From a virus, in the IMG/VR virus record IMGVR_UViG_3300044609_000606, positions 1-32,814 of that record: a DNA stretch of 32,814 nt; one strand, 5' to 3'. Shown here piece after piece: positions 6,916 through 14,830 of this stretch. The notes under the pieces are model-generated. The model did not search any database, was not told the DNA's origin, and saw only the letters and a list, made by a program, of their open reading frames with translations. Position numbers and translations under genes: made by a program. Each line of letters opens with the position of its first letter. Positions within the stretch are counted from its first letter, which is position 1.

Positions 6916-7248
6916 ATGGGAACTTACCTTAACACATTCAAGAAAAAATTCAACAAGAAAGCAACCCTTGATGGACAAGAAGTAATTGTTGGTCAAGCGA
7001 CATTTCTATGTAGACAAGATTGGTCAGGTGATTACTCACCATCTGAACGTAGAGAAATAAAAAGAGCTTACGCTTTGACCGATAATGATCAACCTGAATA
7101 TATTACATTTGATGGCGAATCCGTTTATAAAAATAATAAAAAAGGTGTTTGGTCTGACGGAAGTGGTTTTTGGTCTGGTATTGACCACGAAAAAGATTTT
7201 GTTGGTACGATAAAAAAAGTGGGTAGAAAATTTGTAATTGAGAAATAA
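6916..7248 (+). CDS. Hypothetical phage protein (110 aa)
   Basis: A 110-residue soluble protein, mixed alpha/beta, with many aromatic and Gly residues (KKGVWSDGSGFWSG) and a basic N-terminus. No motif identifies a function. It lies directly after the 63-residue gene and shares its transcript; the next gene has its own host-type promoter overlapping its 3' end. Confidence 0.7.
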   Translation: MGTYLNTFKKKFNKKATLDGQEVIVGQATFLCRQDWSGDYSPSERREIKRAYALTDNDQPEYITFDGESVYKNNKKGVWSDGSGFWSGIDHEKDFVGTIKKVGRKFVIEK

Positions 7249-7261
7249 TTTAGTATCTTTG
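7231..7261 (+). promoter_or_regulatory. Host-type promoter TTTG-N19-TATCTTTG, 4 bases before ATG
   Basis: TTTG at 7231-7234, 19 bases, then TATCTTTG at 7254-7261, then TTAT and the ATG at 7266. Both parts match the Bacteroidetes -33/-7 pattern. The short distance predicts transcription starting at the start codon itself. Confidence 0.7.
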
Positions 7262-7265
7262 TTAT

Positions 7266-7541
7266 ATGAATAAGACAGGTTTTAACATAAAAGTAGTTAG
7301 TGATAAATTCGGAGATTTAATCAACGAGACATTCATGGATCAGACACAATTCAAAATCTTTTTGAAGATGGTACACGGAGCGTTAGTCTTGAATGAAGAC
7401 TTAAGTTTCTTCAACGGAGACACATTCTTGGTTCATATTCCAAGTAAGGTATTGAAAGACTCAATTATCGTAACAAACGTTAAAGAGGTTTCATTAACTG
7501 AACAAGTTAAAAGTAAGATTGAGGCTTTGGTAACTAAATAA
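7266..7541 (+). CDS. Hypothetical protein (91 aa)
   Basis: A 91-residue cytoplasmic protein with alternating helical and beta parts (DTFLVHIPSKVLKDSIIVTNV); no family recognised. Its own host-type promoter ends four bases before the ATG, and a three-hairpin structured region with a strong terminator follows the stop, so it is a single-gene, probably early, transcription unit. Confidence 0.7.
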   Translation: MNKTGFNIKVVSDKFGDLINETFMDQTQFKIFLKMVHGALVLNEDLSFFNGDTFLVHIPSKVLKDSIIVTNVKEVSLTEQVKSKIEALVTK

Positions 7542-7547
7542 TTGTTT

Positions 7548-7592
7548 CCTTGTTTAGAAAAACAAGGTGGTGGAGTCAGACATATCCATGTC
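7548..7592 (+). ncRNA. Two-hairpin structured 3' element
   Basis: Two perfect hairpins follow the stop of the preceding gene: CCTTGTTT-AGAA-AAACAAGG (7548-7567) and GACAT-ATCC-ATGTC (7579-7592), separated by TGGTGGAGTCA. With the terminator at 7604-7626 this gives three stem-loops in about 80 bases. It may be a structured 3' UTR or a processed small RNA; no known RNA family is recognised. Confidence 0.45.
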
Positions 7593-7603
7593 GGGCCTAA
7601 AAT

Positions 7604-7626
7604 GGGAACTTCGGTTCCCTTTTTTT
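7604..7626 (+). terminator. UUCG-loop terminator
   Basis: GGGAAC-TTCG-GTTCCC, a perfect 6-bp stem with the very stable UUCG tetraloop, followed by seven T. A textbook intrinsic terminator. Confidence 0.92.
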
Positions 7627-7649
7627 ATTTATTTTTTATTGTTTGGTTA

Positions 7650-7657
7650 TATTTATA
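7650..7657 (+). promoter_or_regulatory. TATTTATA motif before peptidoglycan-binding genes
   Basis: Exact TATTTATA within TATATTTATATAATA, 29 bases before the ATG at 7687 and just after the UUCG terminator. It is the likely promoter of the two-gene unit 7687-9906. Confidence 0.55.
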
Positions 7658-7686
7658 TAATAAAATAAATTAGAGAAACAAGATAT

Positions 7687-7899
7687 ATGTTAACTAAATT
7701 AAAATTAACGGAAAGTGAAATAAGAGATATCTTAAGTAAACATGGTGTAAAATCTAATGTTATATCTGAGCAAACTCAAAATTATACAACTTTGGATATA
7801 CAGAATTGGTTAAATTCTAATAAAAAGGCAGGATTAGATCCTGATGGTAAAATAGGACCTTTAACTCTTAAGGCCATAAAAAACGCTTTAATGGGGTAA
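7687..7899 (+). CDS. Short peptidoglycan-binding-domain protein with virion-type N-terminus
   Basis: A 70-residue protein. The first half (KLTESEIRDILSKHG, then NVISEQ) resembles the N-terminus of other proteins in this window that I take to be virion components; ISE fits the (I/L)xE rule of T4-type prohead proteases. The second half (LDIQNWLNSNKKAGLDP, DGKIGPLTLKAI) is a short PG_binding_1-like module, with the DGxxGPxT turn typical of the family. It precedes the 667-residue gene by three bases. Probably a small cell-wall-binding virion protein; no enzymatic domain is present. Confidence 0.65.
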   Translation: MLTKLKLTESEIRDILSKHGVKSNVISEQTQNYTTLDIQNWLNSNKKAGLDPDGKIGPLTLKAIKNALMG

Positions 7900-7902
7900 G
7901 AT

Positions 7903-9906
7903 ATGAAAAAAATTACAGATAGTTTTATAAAGAAAATCGTTAGACAAAGTCTTAACGAAAATTACGGTTTATTAAATGAGGAAGGCGGAACATATAGTTA
8001 TGTATTAACTAAAGATTATGGTAAAGCACCAAGAATCCTAAAAAAGGGAACTATAATAACAAACTTAACAATTCCTGAGTGTCCTGAAGGGGGATTCTGT
8101 TATAGTAATCTTGGTATGGCGGAAAGTATACGTAAAAATTTCTCAAATAAAAATCTTATTATCAAAGGTTGTGATAATAAAGTGGTTAAAATGGGTGTAC
8201 CAACTCTCCCAACAAGTAAAATCGTAGATATAAAAAATCTTTTAATGAATGAATTAAGTGAAAGTTTTATTAATTACGAAACGGTAAAATCACAGATCCA
8301 AAAATTAACTGACTGGCCAACTTTTTGTGCCGCATATCGTGAGTCAAAAAAAACTCAGAATATGCCTCTTGGGTTTATTGGTACTAGTGATTTTAACACC
8401 AATAGATCAAATGGGGGTGTAGGTGATTATGGTATTGAAAATGATGATCAGGGTGATAGAAATGATTATTATTCATTTATAGCCATTTTGTTTGATAATT
8501 CACTTGAAATAAGTAAAGAAGGTATTGAGGTGTGGAAACAAGATCTAGCAAAAAACGCTAAAATACTTATTGATAAAAAGATTGAAGATAAAACCAAAGC
8601 TGAACAAGCGAAAAAAGATGAGGAAGAAAGAAAGAAAAAAATTGGTGGTGGATCATCATCTTGGGTTGGTTTTGAAGCGATAACTGAACATCCGGCTTTA
8701 GGTACAAATGAGGTTATTACTACATCAGAAGGTGATGCTTCTGTTTATAGTTTAAGAACTGGCAATCCAAATTATGATAAGTTCTTATATGGTATAATAG
8801 TAAGAAAGGACGATGGTACAGTACAACCAGTTAAGTTTAGAACTGACGATAAAACAAACCCAATTCCAATAGACATAGAAACTGACGTTCCAATTAAATG
8901 GGCGGTTGGTAAGGATGATGTATGGAAATATAATGACGTTATATTAAGTGAGGATGGTAAAAATATTGCATTAACAACTAATCCTAATCTTGAGAATCCA
9001 TTCCTACAAAATGAAAGTTTTAATCGTAAAGGATTTAGATATGACTTATTAACCGAGGCTCCAAACCCAACGACTACAACAACAACTACTGTTGTTACAC
9101 CTCCTGTTTTTGAATTATCGTTGGTTAAAAAATCTAAAGGGCCTGACGTTAAATTAATCCAACAAAAATTAGGTATTGATGATGATAGTAAATTTGGGAC
9201 TGACACCGATACCGCAGTAAAAGCATTCCAAGAAAAATATAAAACTAAATTACCTAACGCAACACCAGGTGTTGTTGATCAAGCTACATTTGATTTAATT
9301 AAATCGTTAAAAGGTAGTGGATCAAGAAAAGTTTACTCAGGTGCTAAAACTAACTACAAAGTTAATGATTGGATATACGTTAAACCAAATAAAGGGTTGG
9401 AAGGTGATTTATTGGCGGAGAAAAAGTACTTTAAAATTATTAGTATTACGCCTGATCGTTATACTATCGTGTTAGATTTACCAAAAGATGCGACTGATTT
9501 TGCTATCGATACTGTTGGTGGTGTAACCGCTAAACTTGTATTTGGTCGTGACGCTGAAGGTGAATCACAAACTATTAATATTAGTAGTGATCAGGATGGA
9601 AGTGAATCTGAAGGTGGTGAATCTGAAGGTGGAAAAGGTAAAAGAAATCAAGTAAGTACTGGAGGTACCGTAGATTCTGAAACCCAAAGAAGACGAGATA
9701 TACGTAAAAAAGAAACTTGTGATACACTAAGACAAATTAAACAATATTTAAATAACACCAAAGGATTGAGTATGACGGTTAATTGTAAATGGAATCAAGA
9801 AATACGTGACCAAGTTATGATGGCTCTTACGGGAGGAAGTCCGGCACCAATACAAGAACCTGGTGTTAATGTACAACCTGTACCTGTAACCGATAAGTTA
9901 TTTTAA
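7903..9906 (+). CDS. Large putative virion protein with peptidoglycan-binding domain
   Basis: A 667-residue protein. It opens with ITDSFIKKIVRQSLNENYGLLNE, the LTE/LNE-type N-terminus shared with neighbours. A globular region of about 200 residues follows, then a Lys/Glu-rich coiled segment (about 225-248), a beta-rich region, a Thr run (PTTTTTTTVV, about 391-400), and a PG_binding_1 domain at about 404-468 (GPDVKLIQQKLGI, FGTDTDTAVKAFQ). The rest contains a beta domain and an ESEGGESEGGKGK low-complexity linker, then a C-terminal helical region with two Cys. The multi-linker design and cell-wall domain suggest a tail or injected protein. A strong terminator follows. No catalytic domain is recognised. 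Confidence 0.72.
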   Translation: MKKITDSFIKKIVRQSLNENYGLLNEEGGTYSYVLTKDYGKAPRILKKGTIITNLTIPECPEGGFCYSNLGMAESIRKNFSNKNLIIKGCDNKVVKMGVPTLPTSKIVDIKNLLMNELSESFINYETVKSQIQKLTDWPTFCAAYRESKKTQNMPLGFIGTSDFNTNRSNGGVGDYGIENDDQGDRNDYYSFIAILFDNSLEISKEGIEVWKQDLAKNAKILIDKKIEDKTKAEQAKKDEEERKKKIGGGSSSWVGFEAITEHPALGTNEVITTSEGDASVYSLRTGNPNYDKFLYGIIVRKDDGTVQPVKFRTDDKTNPIPIDIETDVPIKWAVGKDDVWKYNDVILSEDGKNIALTTNPNLENPFLQNESFNRKGFRYDLLTEAPNPTTTTTTTVVTPPVFELSLVKKSKGPDVKLIQQKLGIDDDSKFGTDTDTAVKAFQEKYKTKLPNATPGVVDQATFDLIKSLKGSGSRKVYSGAKTNYKVNDWIYVKPNKGLEGDLLAEKKYFKIISITPDRYTIVLDLPKDATDFAIDTVGGVTAKLVFGRDAEGESQTINISSDQDGSESEGGESEGGKGKRNQVSTGGTVDSETQRRRDIRKKETCDTLRQIKQYLNNTKGLSMTVNCKWNQEIRDQVMMALTGGSPAPIQEPGVNVQPVPVTDKLF

Positions 9907-9927
9907 AAAAAACAATAAAGATATTAA

Positions 9928-9950
9928 GGGAGATTATTCTCCCTTTTTTT
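9928..9950 (+). terminator. Rho-independent terminator
   Basis: GGGAGA-TTAT-TCTCCC followed by seven T, 21 bases after the stop of the large peptidoglycan-binding protein. Confidence 0.9.
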
Positions 9951-9961
9951 ATGCCATTTTT

Positions 9962-9992
9962 TTTGTTAATCCAAATAAAAACCTTATATTTG
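9962..9992 (+). promoter_or_regulatory. Host-type promoter TTTG-N19-TATATTTG, 4 bases before ATG
   Basis: TTTG (9962-9965), 19 bases, TATATTTG (9985-9992), then TGAT and the ATG at 9997. Same geometry as at 7231-7266. It begins the unit of small and enzyme genes from 9997. Confidence 0.75.
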
Positions 9993-9996
9993 TGAT

Positions 9997-10209
9997 ATGA
10001 AAGTAACGAAGAAAGAACAATTATTTATGGAACTCTTGGAAAAAGAAGGAGTTGTTTGGGTTTTTGATTACATTTTTTTTGAAACTAAGGATAAAAAAGG
10101 GTATGACAAGGTTATTGGATATAAAGCTTGGAATATTGCGTATGATTTAATAAAAAAAGGTTTAATAAAAGTTAACCCTGAAAACCCATCAAGTTGGGTA
10201 AAAAATTAA
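9997..10209 (+). CDS. Hypothetical protein (70 aa)
   Basis: A 70-residue, Lys-rich protein with a compact alpha/beta look (VTKKEQLFMELLEKEGVVW, then IAYDLIKKGLIKVNPENP). The pattern resembles a small winged-helix domain, but no defining motif is present. First gene after a host-type promoter, four bases from the next gene, so probably early. Confidence 0.65.
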   Translation: MKVTKKEQLFMELLEKEGVVWVFDYIFFETKDKKGYDKVIGYKAWNIAYDLIKKGLIKVNPENPSSWVKN

Positions 10210-10212
10210 GAT

Positions 10213-10614
10213 ATGGAAAAAATATTATATATTGTTAGAGGTGTACCTGGTTCGGGTAAATCTACATTTGCAAAATCATTAGGTGGGACTCATTTTGAGA
10301 CCGACACATTTTTTATGGAGAATGGTGAATATAAATTTGATTTTACCAAATTGAAAGAAGCTCATAAATGGTGTCAGGATGGTGTTAATACTGCGATGAT
10401 TATGAATCACACTGCAAACATTAATAATGTGATTGTGGTATCCAATACGTTCACACAGGAGTGGGAAATGGAACCATACTTTCAGATGGCAAGTACTTTT
10501 GATTACAAAGTATTTTCAATAATTGTTGAGAACAGACATGGTGGTGTTAATCAACACGGAGTTCCTGAAGATAAGATCCAAATAATGAAAGATAGATTTG
10601 AAGTGAAGTTATGA
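10213..10614 (+). CDS. P-loop kinase, polynucleotide-kinase/N4BP2-like
   Basis: A 133-residue P-loop protein. Walker A is GVPGSGKS (residues 10-17); ETDTFFMENGEYKFDFTKLKEAH and VVSNTFTQEWEMEPY match the small AAA_33/N4BP2L-type kinases, where the Asp after the first strand pair and the N-T-F segment act in phosphate transfer. The shape is like the kinase part of T4 polynucleotide kinase, but the phosphatase half is absent. With the metallophosphoesterase at 11504 and RNA ligase at 14831 it could form a nucleic-acid end-healing set. It overlaps the next gene by four bases. Confidence 0.8.
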   Translation: MEKILYIVRGVPGSGKSTFAKSLGGTHFETDTFFMENGEYKFDFTKLKEAHKWCQDGVNTAMIMNHTANINNVIVVSNTFTQEWEMEPYFQMASTFDYKVFSIIVENRHGGVNQHGVPEDKIQIMKDRFEVKL

Positions 10615-11483
10615 GTAGATTAGATAAATTAAAAGAACAACATCCTGAATTAAACATTACCCTTATAGATCTTATTGGTATGATAGATCCTACCGATACA
10701 TATAAATATTCAGAGTTCCTAATCAAAATTTTGAAAAATTGGTATGTTAATACGGATATACGATATGGGATTGGAATTGATTTGTTTGGTGAAGAACAGG
10801 TTGAATCTTTAAATGAATTTGAAAGACATTGTAAGGCAAAAAGAGTTGAAAAAAATGATATTAGTCAACACACTGACTTTAGAAGTTTAAAGGTTGAAGT
10901 TGAAAAGGCTAAAGAAATACTCAGATTAAAGGAGTTGGAAAAACAAACCAAAAAATTATTTGATAATGATGAGTGGTTAGTTATAATTCCTTTAAGTTAT
11001 GAGGCGTCAAAACTGTACGGTATGGAAACAAAGTGGTGTACAACTCAGGAACGTTATTGGAATGATTATATTAGAAAATATAAACTAATTTATGTCATCA
11101 ATAAAATAACAAATAACAAGTACGCCATATCTAGAGATAAAACGGAAGATAAAGATTTAAAGGCTTGGTTATCTGATGATACTGAAACTAGTCCTTTATT
11201 GTTACCAATACCTCAAGACTTATGGTCCGTGATAATGCCTGAATTACAAAAACAAGAATCTGTTACCGATTTAATTGGTGGGGATTTAACTGGAATCATC
11301 AACCTAACTTCAGGAAGTTCCGATAGTATTGTTGATAGAGTTAGAAGATTGATGGACATTATAGATAGACCAGTTAGTGAACCATATAGAACACAGACAA
11401 CACATTACCCAAATAATTTAAGTAATTACGTTGATTACGATAGTTATATAAGACAATTAAGGGTTGAGGATAACGATTATTAA
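10611..11483 (+). CDS. WCT-motif phage protein, copy 1
   Basis: A 290-residue protein, a paralogue of the one at 16468. Shared parts are the N-terminal NITLIDLIGMIDPTDTYKYS block (copy 2: NISLIDLMGNLDTSDTKKYT) and a central LSYEASKLYGMETKWCT (copy 2: LTYEASVSYGYQTRWCT), followed by a strand with YVINKITNNKYAIS. The TxWCT motif with surrounding strands occurs in phage proteins I know only as uncharacterised. A Lys/Glu-rich helix lies at about 100-125, and the C-terminus is Ser/Thr-rich and probably disordered. It is translationally coupled (ATGA) to the P-loop kinase. Function unknown. Confidence 0.7.
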   Translation: MSRLDKLKEQHPELNITLIDLIGMIDPTDTYKYSEFLIKILKNWYVNTDIRYGIGIDLFGEEQVESLNEFERHCKAKRVEKNDISQHTDFRSLKVEVEKAKEILRLKELEKQTKKLFDNDEWLVIIPLSYEASKLYGMETKWCTTQERYWNDYIRKYKLIYVINKITNNKYAISRDKTEDKDLKAWLSDDTETSPLLLPIPQDLWSVIMPELQKQESVTDLIGGDLTGIINLTSGSSDSIVDRVRRLMDIIDRPVSEPYRTQTTHYPNNLSNYVDYDSYIRQLRVEDNDY

Positions 11484-11503
11484 GAACCTTAAAATAAAAA
11501 AAT

Positions 11504-12157
11504 ATGAAATTTGATAAAATATTAACAACAGGTAGAGTGTGGGTTACATCGGATCCACATTACAACCATAAAAACATTTGCCGAGGTGTAACCGATTGGA
11601 GAACACAAGATGGTAAAGTACCTGATTGGAGCACACGAGACTTCCAAACATTAGAACTAATGAACAATACGTTGGTGGATAACATCAACTCAAAAGTTGG
11701 TCAAGACGACACTTTAATTATGTTAGGTGATGTTGCGTTCGGTGGATTTGAAAATATTAAAATTTTCTTGGACCGTTTGGTATGTAAAAACATTCACTTG
11801 GTTTTAGGGAACCACGATCACCACATTAGAACTAACAGAGAGGGTATTCGAGATATGTTCCTATCGGTTCAGGATTACTTACAGGTTACAATAGATGGCG
11901 CTAACTTTGTAATGAGTCACTACCCATTTGAAAGTTGGAATGGACTTAACAAAGGTGTTATTCACCTTCACGGGCACGTTCACTTACCTGTTGGTAAAAA
12001 ATGGGGTAAAGGTAAACGATTAGATGTTGGTGTTGATGGTAATAGTTTATGTCCATATAGTATAACTGAAATTGTTCATATGATGGACAAGAGAGACATT
12101 GTATCTGAAATGGATAATGATCACCACCTAGATGATATAGTTGGGGTTGTGGGTTAA
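11504..12157 (+). CDS. Calcineurin-like metallophosphoesterase
   Basis: A 217-residue phosphoesterase with the full metal-site motif set: SDPHYNH (16-22), GDVAFGG (75-81), GNHDHH (102-107), SHYP (138-141) and HGHVH (156-160). It would use two metal ions to hydrolyse phosphomonoesters or diesters, in the cytoplasm since there is no signal peptide. Phages commonly carry this family; some act on RNA 2',3'-cyclic phosphates or protein phosphates. Position near a P-loop kinase and an RNA ligase makes an RNA end-processing role attractive, but it is only inference. The start follows an A-rich stretch (AAATAAAAAA). Confidence 0.9.
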   Translation: MKFDKILTTGRVWVTSDPHYNHKNICRGVTDWRTQDGKVPDWSTRDFQTLELMNNTLVDNINSKVGQDDTLIMLGDVAFGGFENIKIFLDRLVCKNIHLVLGNHDHHIRTNREGIRDMFLSVQDYLQVTIDGANFVMSHYPFESWNGLNKGVIHLHGHVHLPVGKKWGKGKRLDVGVDGNSLCPYSITEIVHMMDKRDIVSEMDNDHHLDDIVGVVG

Positions 12158-12172
12158 ATTACAACTCCATTA

Positions 12173-12180
12173 TATTTATT
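12173..12180 (+). promoter_or_regulatory. TATTTATT motif, 3 bases before ATG
   Basis: TATATTTATTACT precedes the ATG at 12184. It differs from the TATTTATA octamer only in the last base, and spacing to ATG (3 bases) equals that at 4339-4350. Confidence 0.45.
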
Positions 12181-12183
12181 ACT

Positions 12184-13413
12184 ATGAAGATTATATTAAC
12201 AGAAAATCAATATAAGGTACTTAACGAAGCGTTAGGGGTACCTGAAGGTATTTTAGACGCTGCGTCCGATCTATATGAGATAGTTGGTTATTTCATTAAA
12301 GGAATTTACGAAAAAAAAGAAGAATATATTTTTAACAGAAGTGTTGATTTAAATATTTCTGATTATCATATTGATTCACTTGATCTTCACGTTCATGTTC
12401 ATCACATTGATGAGTACGAAGGTAAACCTGAAATTGCTTCTATGGGTATGGGTCAAAATTTTACATTTAATAGAAAAGTCCAATTAAAGGTACAACTACT
12501 AGATAGTGAAATTGAATTACATATAACATTTGTTGTTGGTGATGAATGGGAAACTGAAGAATTATATGATAAATTTACGCAAGATCGTGCTGAGACTGAA
12601 TCAACTTTAGCTCATGAATTAAAACATAAGTATGATAAACAAAAGAAACAATTTGATCTAATTGGTAATGATGCTACTTATCAAGCTTACTCTAAAACTA
12701 ATTTAAGATTTGGTGTACCTGAAATTGACAATAAGTTTATGAGATATAACTACTTTATGCAAGCGGTTGAAAGTTTGGTTAGACCAACTGAGTTTGCATC
12801 TAGAATGAAAAGAAAAGGAATTAAAAAGTCTCAGTTTTTAGATTTTCTTAAGGAGGATAAGGCATTTAAAGAAATGTTAGATATAAGAAATTATAGTTTT
12901 GATCAATTTATAGATGGTTTAAAAAAACAAATGGATAGGGTGGATGGATTACTTAAACATATGGGTCATTTCAATGAAAATATGTCTGAAGACGAAAAGA
13001 TCAATTTATTTTTAAAATTAGTTTATGTGAACTTGGTGAATAATAAGATTGAATTATTTGATCAGATGACATCATCGCCTTTAGACTCTCTTAGATCTTT
13101 ATTTAATAGTACGTTTGGGTCAGGAATACTTCCAAAAGACGAAGAAGAGAAAAATTTAGATTTAGTACGAAAAAAATATATTAATTACTTGATAAGGTAT
13201 GAAAATAATCCTATTAAATTCTTTGAGGATAGATGTGAACAACTATCATATGATGCAAACAAAATTATTAAAAAAATAGGTAAACTTTACGCAATGGCAG
13301 AAGACGATCAACCAATGAATGAGTCAATCATCAATTGGGAATTACATCAACAACTGATGGAAAAAAAATACGGTAAAACTAAAATAGAGACCAAGTTCAA
13401 TTTCAAAAAATAG
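12184..13413 (+). CDS. Putative HExxH zinc metallopeptidase, virion-type N-terminus
   Basis: A 409-residue protein starting MKIILTENQYKVLNEALG, the LTE...LNE signature shared with other putative packaged proteins here. HELKH at residues 144-148, preceded by STLA, fits the zincin HExxH helix, and Glu residues downstream (E196, or E203 in PTEFASR) could be the third ligand. Upstream is a beta region rich in His (LHVHVHHIDEY). The C-terminal half is helical and unrecognised, with a second LNE-like stretch near the end (MNESIINWE). If active it would be a zinc protease, perhaps carried in the virion and injected, or a morphogenetic enzyme. No known family is assigned beyond the motif. Confidence 0.65.
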   Translation: MKIILTENQYKVLNEALGVPEGILDAASDLYEIVGYFIKGIYEKKEEYIFNRSVDLNISDYHIDSLDLHVHVHHIDEYEGKPEIASMGMGQNFTFNRKVQLKVQLLDSEIELHITFVVGDEWETEELYDKFTQDRAETESTLAHELKHKYDKQKKQFDLIGNDATYQAYSKTNLRFGVPEIDNKFMRYNYFMQAVESLVRPTEFASRMKRKGIKKSQFLDFLKEDKAFKEMLDIRNYSFDQFIDGLKKQMDRVDGLLKHMGHFNENMSEDEKINLFLKLVYVNLVNNKIELFDQMTSSPLDSLRSLFNSTFGSGILPKDEEEKNLDLVRKKYINYLIRYENNPIKFFEDRCEQLSYDANKIIKKIGKLYAMAEDDQPMNESIINWELHQQLMEKKYGKTKIETKFNFKK

Positions 13414-13456
13414 ATTAACGGGTTCACATATCGGGATTTATTATTATCATTCCAAT

Positions 13457-13822
13457 ATGAGACTTTTAATTTTATCAATATCGTTTTTAATGATGTCATT
13501 TATTGGTGACCAAAAAATCTATAAAGGTACGGCAACTTACTATGGTCAAAACTATAATGGACGAAGAACCGCATCAGGTGAGATATTCCATAGAGATAGT
13601 TTAATTGCTGCCCATAAAACATTCAAATTCGGAACAATAGTTAAGGTTACAAATCTTATAAATGACTCTGTAAGGTATGTGAAAATAAATGATAGATTAC
13701 CTAAATCTTCTAAACACATAATTGATCTTTCGTATGGTACTGCCAAACAATTAGATTTCATACGTAAAGGTGTTATTCCGGTATCAATTGAGATAGTAGA
13801 TACTGTCCAAATTAAAAAATAA
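13457..13822 (+). CDS. RlpA-like double-psi beta-barrel protein, secreted
   Basis: A 121-residue protein with a hydrophobic signal peptide (about 1-16, LLILSISFLMMSFIG) and an RlpA-type DPBB domain: GTATYYGQNYNGRRTASGE, IAAHKTFKFGTIVKVTN, VKINDRLP and IIDLSYGTAKQLDF all align with the family. RlpA proteins act on peptidoglycan; the Pseudomonas protein is a lytic transglycosylase for strands lacking stem peptides. There is no SPOR domain, so this is the bare domain exported to the periplasm. It may help lysis or DNA entry. It follows the metallopeptidase gene by 43 bases and is succeeded by a separate host-type promoter. Confidence 0.88.
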   Translation: MRLLILSISFLMMSFIGDQKIYKGTATYYGQNYNGRRTASGEIFHRDSLIAAHKTFKFGTIVKVTNLINDSVRYVKINDRLPKSSKHIIDLSYGTAKQLDFIRKGVIPVSIEIVDTVQIKK

Positions 13823-13846
13823 TTTTTTTTATTAGAAAAGTTTTCT

Positions 13847-13854
13847 TATCTTTG
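13847..13854 (+). promoter_or_regulatory. Host-type -7 element TATCTTTG, 4 bases before ATG
   Basis: TATCTTTG, then TTCT and the ATG at 13859. No clear -33 TTG is visible. It starts a run of small overlapping genes. Confidence 0.65.
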
Positions 13855-13858
13855 TTCT

Positions 13859-14086
13859 ATGTGGACAACTAAAGAAACTAAAAGAGAATATCGTGGTATT
13901 GAAATCGTCAAATATGAAGGTTCCAAAGTAAAAGATTTTTTTAGAAAAAGAGACCCACGAACATTTCAAAGTGGAGATAGTAAGTTCACCAAATGGCATT
14001 CCTATGAAGTAAACATTGATGGTGTTAAATACGATTTCAATAGATTGAAGGATGTAAAAGAATTTATTGATTCAAAGTTAAAATGA
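13859..14086 (+). CDS. Hypothetical protein (75 aa)
   Basis: A 75-residue basic protein with a two-strand pattern (YRGIEIVKYEG; HSYEVNIDGVKYDFN) and a C-terminal helix (LKDVKEFIDSKLK). No family is recognised. It follows a TATCTTTG element by four bases and overlaps the next gene (ATGA). Confidence 0.65.
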   Translation: MWTTKETKREYRGIEIVKYEGSKVKDFFRKRDPRTFQSGDSKFTKWHSYEVNIDGVKYDFNRLKDVKEFIDSKLK

Positions 14087-14274
14087 AAAAACCATGTAAA
14101 GAGTGTCCACACTCTATTCGTAATCGTCATAATGATATGATTGTTGAGTTTGGTCGTAGGACTGGTAAACGACATAATTGTCACATGACTGAGGGTAAAA
14201 AAGATTTGTGGAATGTTACAGATAAAAAATTAGAATGTTATGGATCAAAGAGAGATAATTTACGGAGTGTGTGA
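14083..14274 (+). CDS. Small Cys/His-rich protein, probable zinc binder
   Basis: A 63-residue protein with CKECPH at the N-terminus, HNCHM in the middle and LECYG near the end, which together could bind one zinc ion. The arrangement resembles small phage DUF6283-type proteins (PCxxCPxR...CH...C), though I am not certain of the family. It overlaps both neighbours, in keeping with a compact early operon. Confidence 0.65.
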   Translation: MKKPCKECPHSIRNRHNDMIVEFGRRTGKRHNCHMTEGKKDLWNVTDKKLECYGSKRDNLRSV

Positions 14275-14461
14275 TAAGACGGGATCCTGTGACTCCTATT
14301 TCGGATTCTTCAAAACCAAAGAAGATGCGGAACACGAAGTTGAAACTCAGGCTAACAGACTTAAGGAAGATTTGGGTATGATGGATATTGATATTCAAAA
14401 GGACCGAGCATTAGTTAATGGTAAATTGGTAGTGGTAATTCATTCATACGTATTAAGATGA
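14240..14461 (+). CDS. Hypothetical protein (73 aa)
   Basis: A 73-residue protein starting inside the 3' end of the Cys-rich gene (35-base overlap) and ending with an ATGA overlap onto the next gene. It has an aromatic N-terminal beta part (SYFGFFKTKEDAEHE) resembling the small antiparallel-sheet proteins with 'FxTKEDAE' helices common in phages, and a C-terminal strand (KLVVVIHSYVL). Function unknown. The long overlap is unusual but no later ATG gives a plausible protein. Confidence 0.6.
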   Translation: MDQREIIYGVCDKTGSCDSYFGFFKTKEDAEHEVETQANRLKEDLGMMDIDIQKDRALVNGKLVVVIHSYVLR

Positions 14462-14817
14462 GAAAGATAGAAACTAAATTTGGAACCTATATGGAAAGAA
14501 AAAATGACCCTACAAAATTGACTGGCGATAAGATCAAAGTATTTGTAGAAAGACTGAAAAAAATTGGAATCGAAGTTAAACTTGTAGGTAACTACCCGTG
14601 GGTTTATATTGATGAAATCTGTGGTATTAAAGTAAAAGAAAGGTTTGAGGGTAATCATGGGTTTACCTTGATATTTCTACCTGTTAGAAATGACAGTCCA
14701 CCATCAGAGTTTACGGACATTACGGAAATCTTCAAACTTATACGAAAGTATAGTAGAGAAGCGTTATTAATTCAGATGATGAGGGATTCTGAAAAAGATG
14801 GATTGTATGATATTTAA
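14458..14817 (+). CDS. Hypothetical phage protein (119 aa)
   Basis: A 119-residue protein with a Lys-rich helical first third and a beta-rich centre: VGNYPWVYIDEICGIKVKERFEGNHGFTLIFLP. This NYPWVYL...NHGFT pattern is, to my recollection, widespread among uncharacterised phage proteins. The C-terminus is helical (TEIFKLIRKYSREAL). The last gene of the unit that starts at 13859; the RNA ligase gene follows 13 bases later. Confidence 0.7.
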   Translation: MRKIETKFGTYMERKNDPTKLTGDKIKVFVERLKKIGIEVKLVGNYPWVYIDEICGIKVKERFEGNHGFTLIFLPVRNDSPPSEFTDITEIFKLIRKYSREALLIQMMRDSEKDGLYDI

Positions 14818-14830
14818 AAAATTATAAAAA

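Noticed and set aside
8772-9206. 144-codon minus-strand frame
   Set aside because: Antisense to the large peptidoglycan-binding protein; contains a poly-Val run that mirrors its Thr run.
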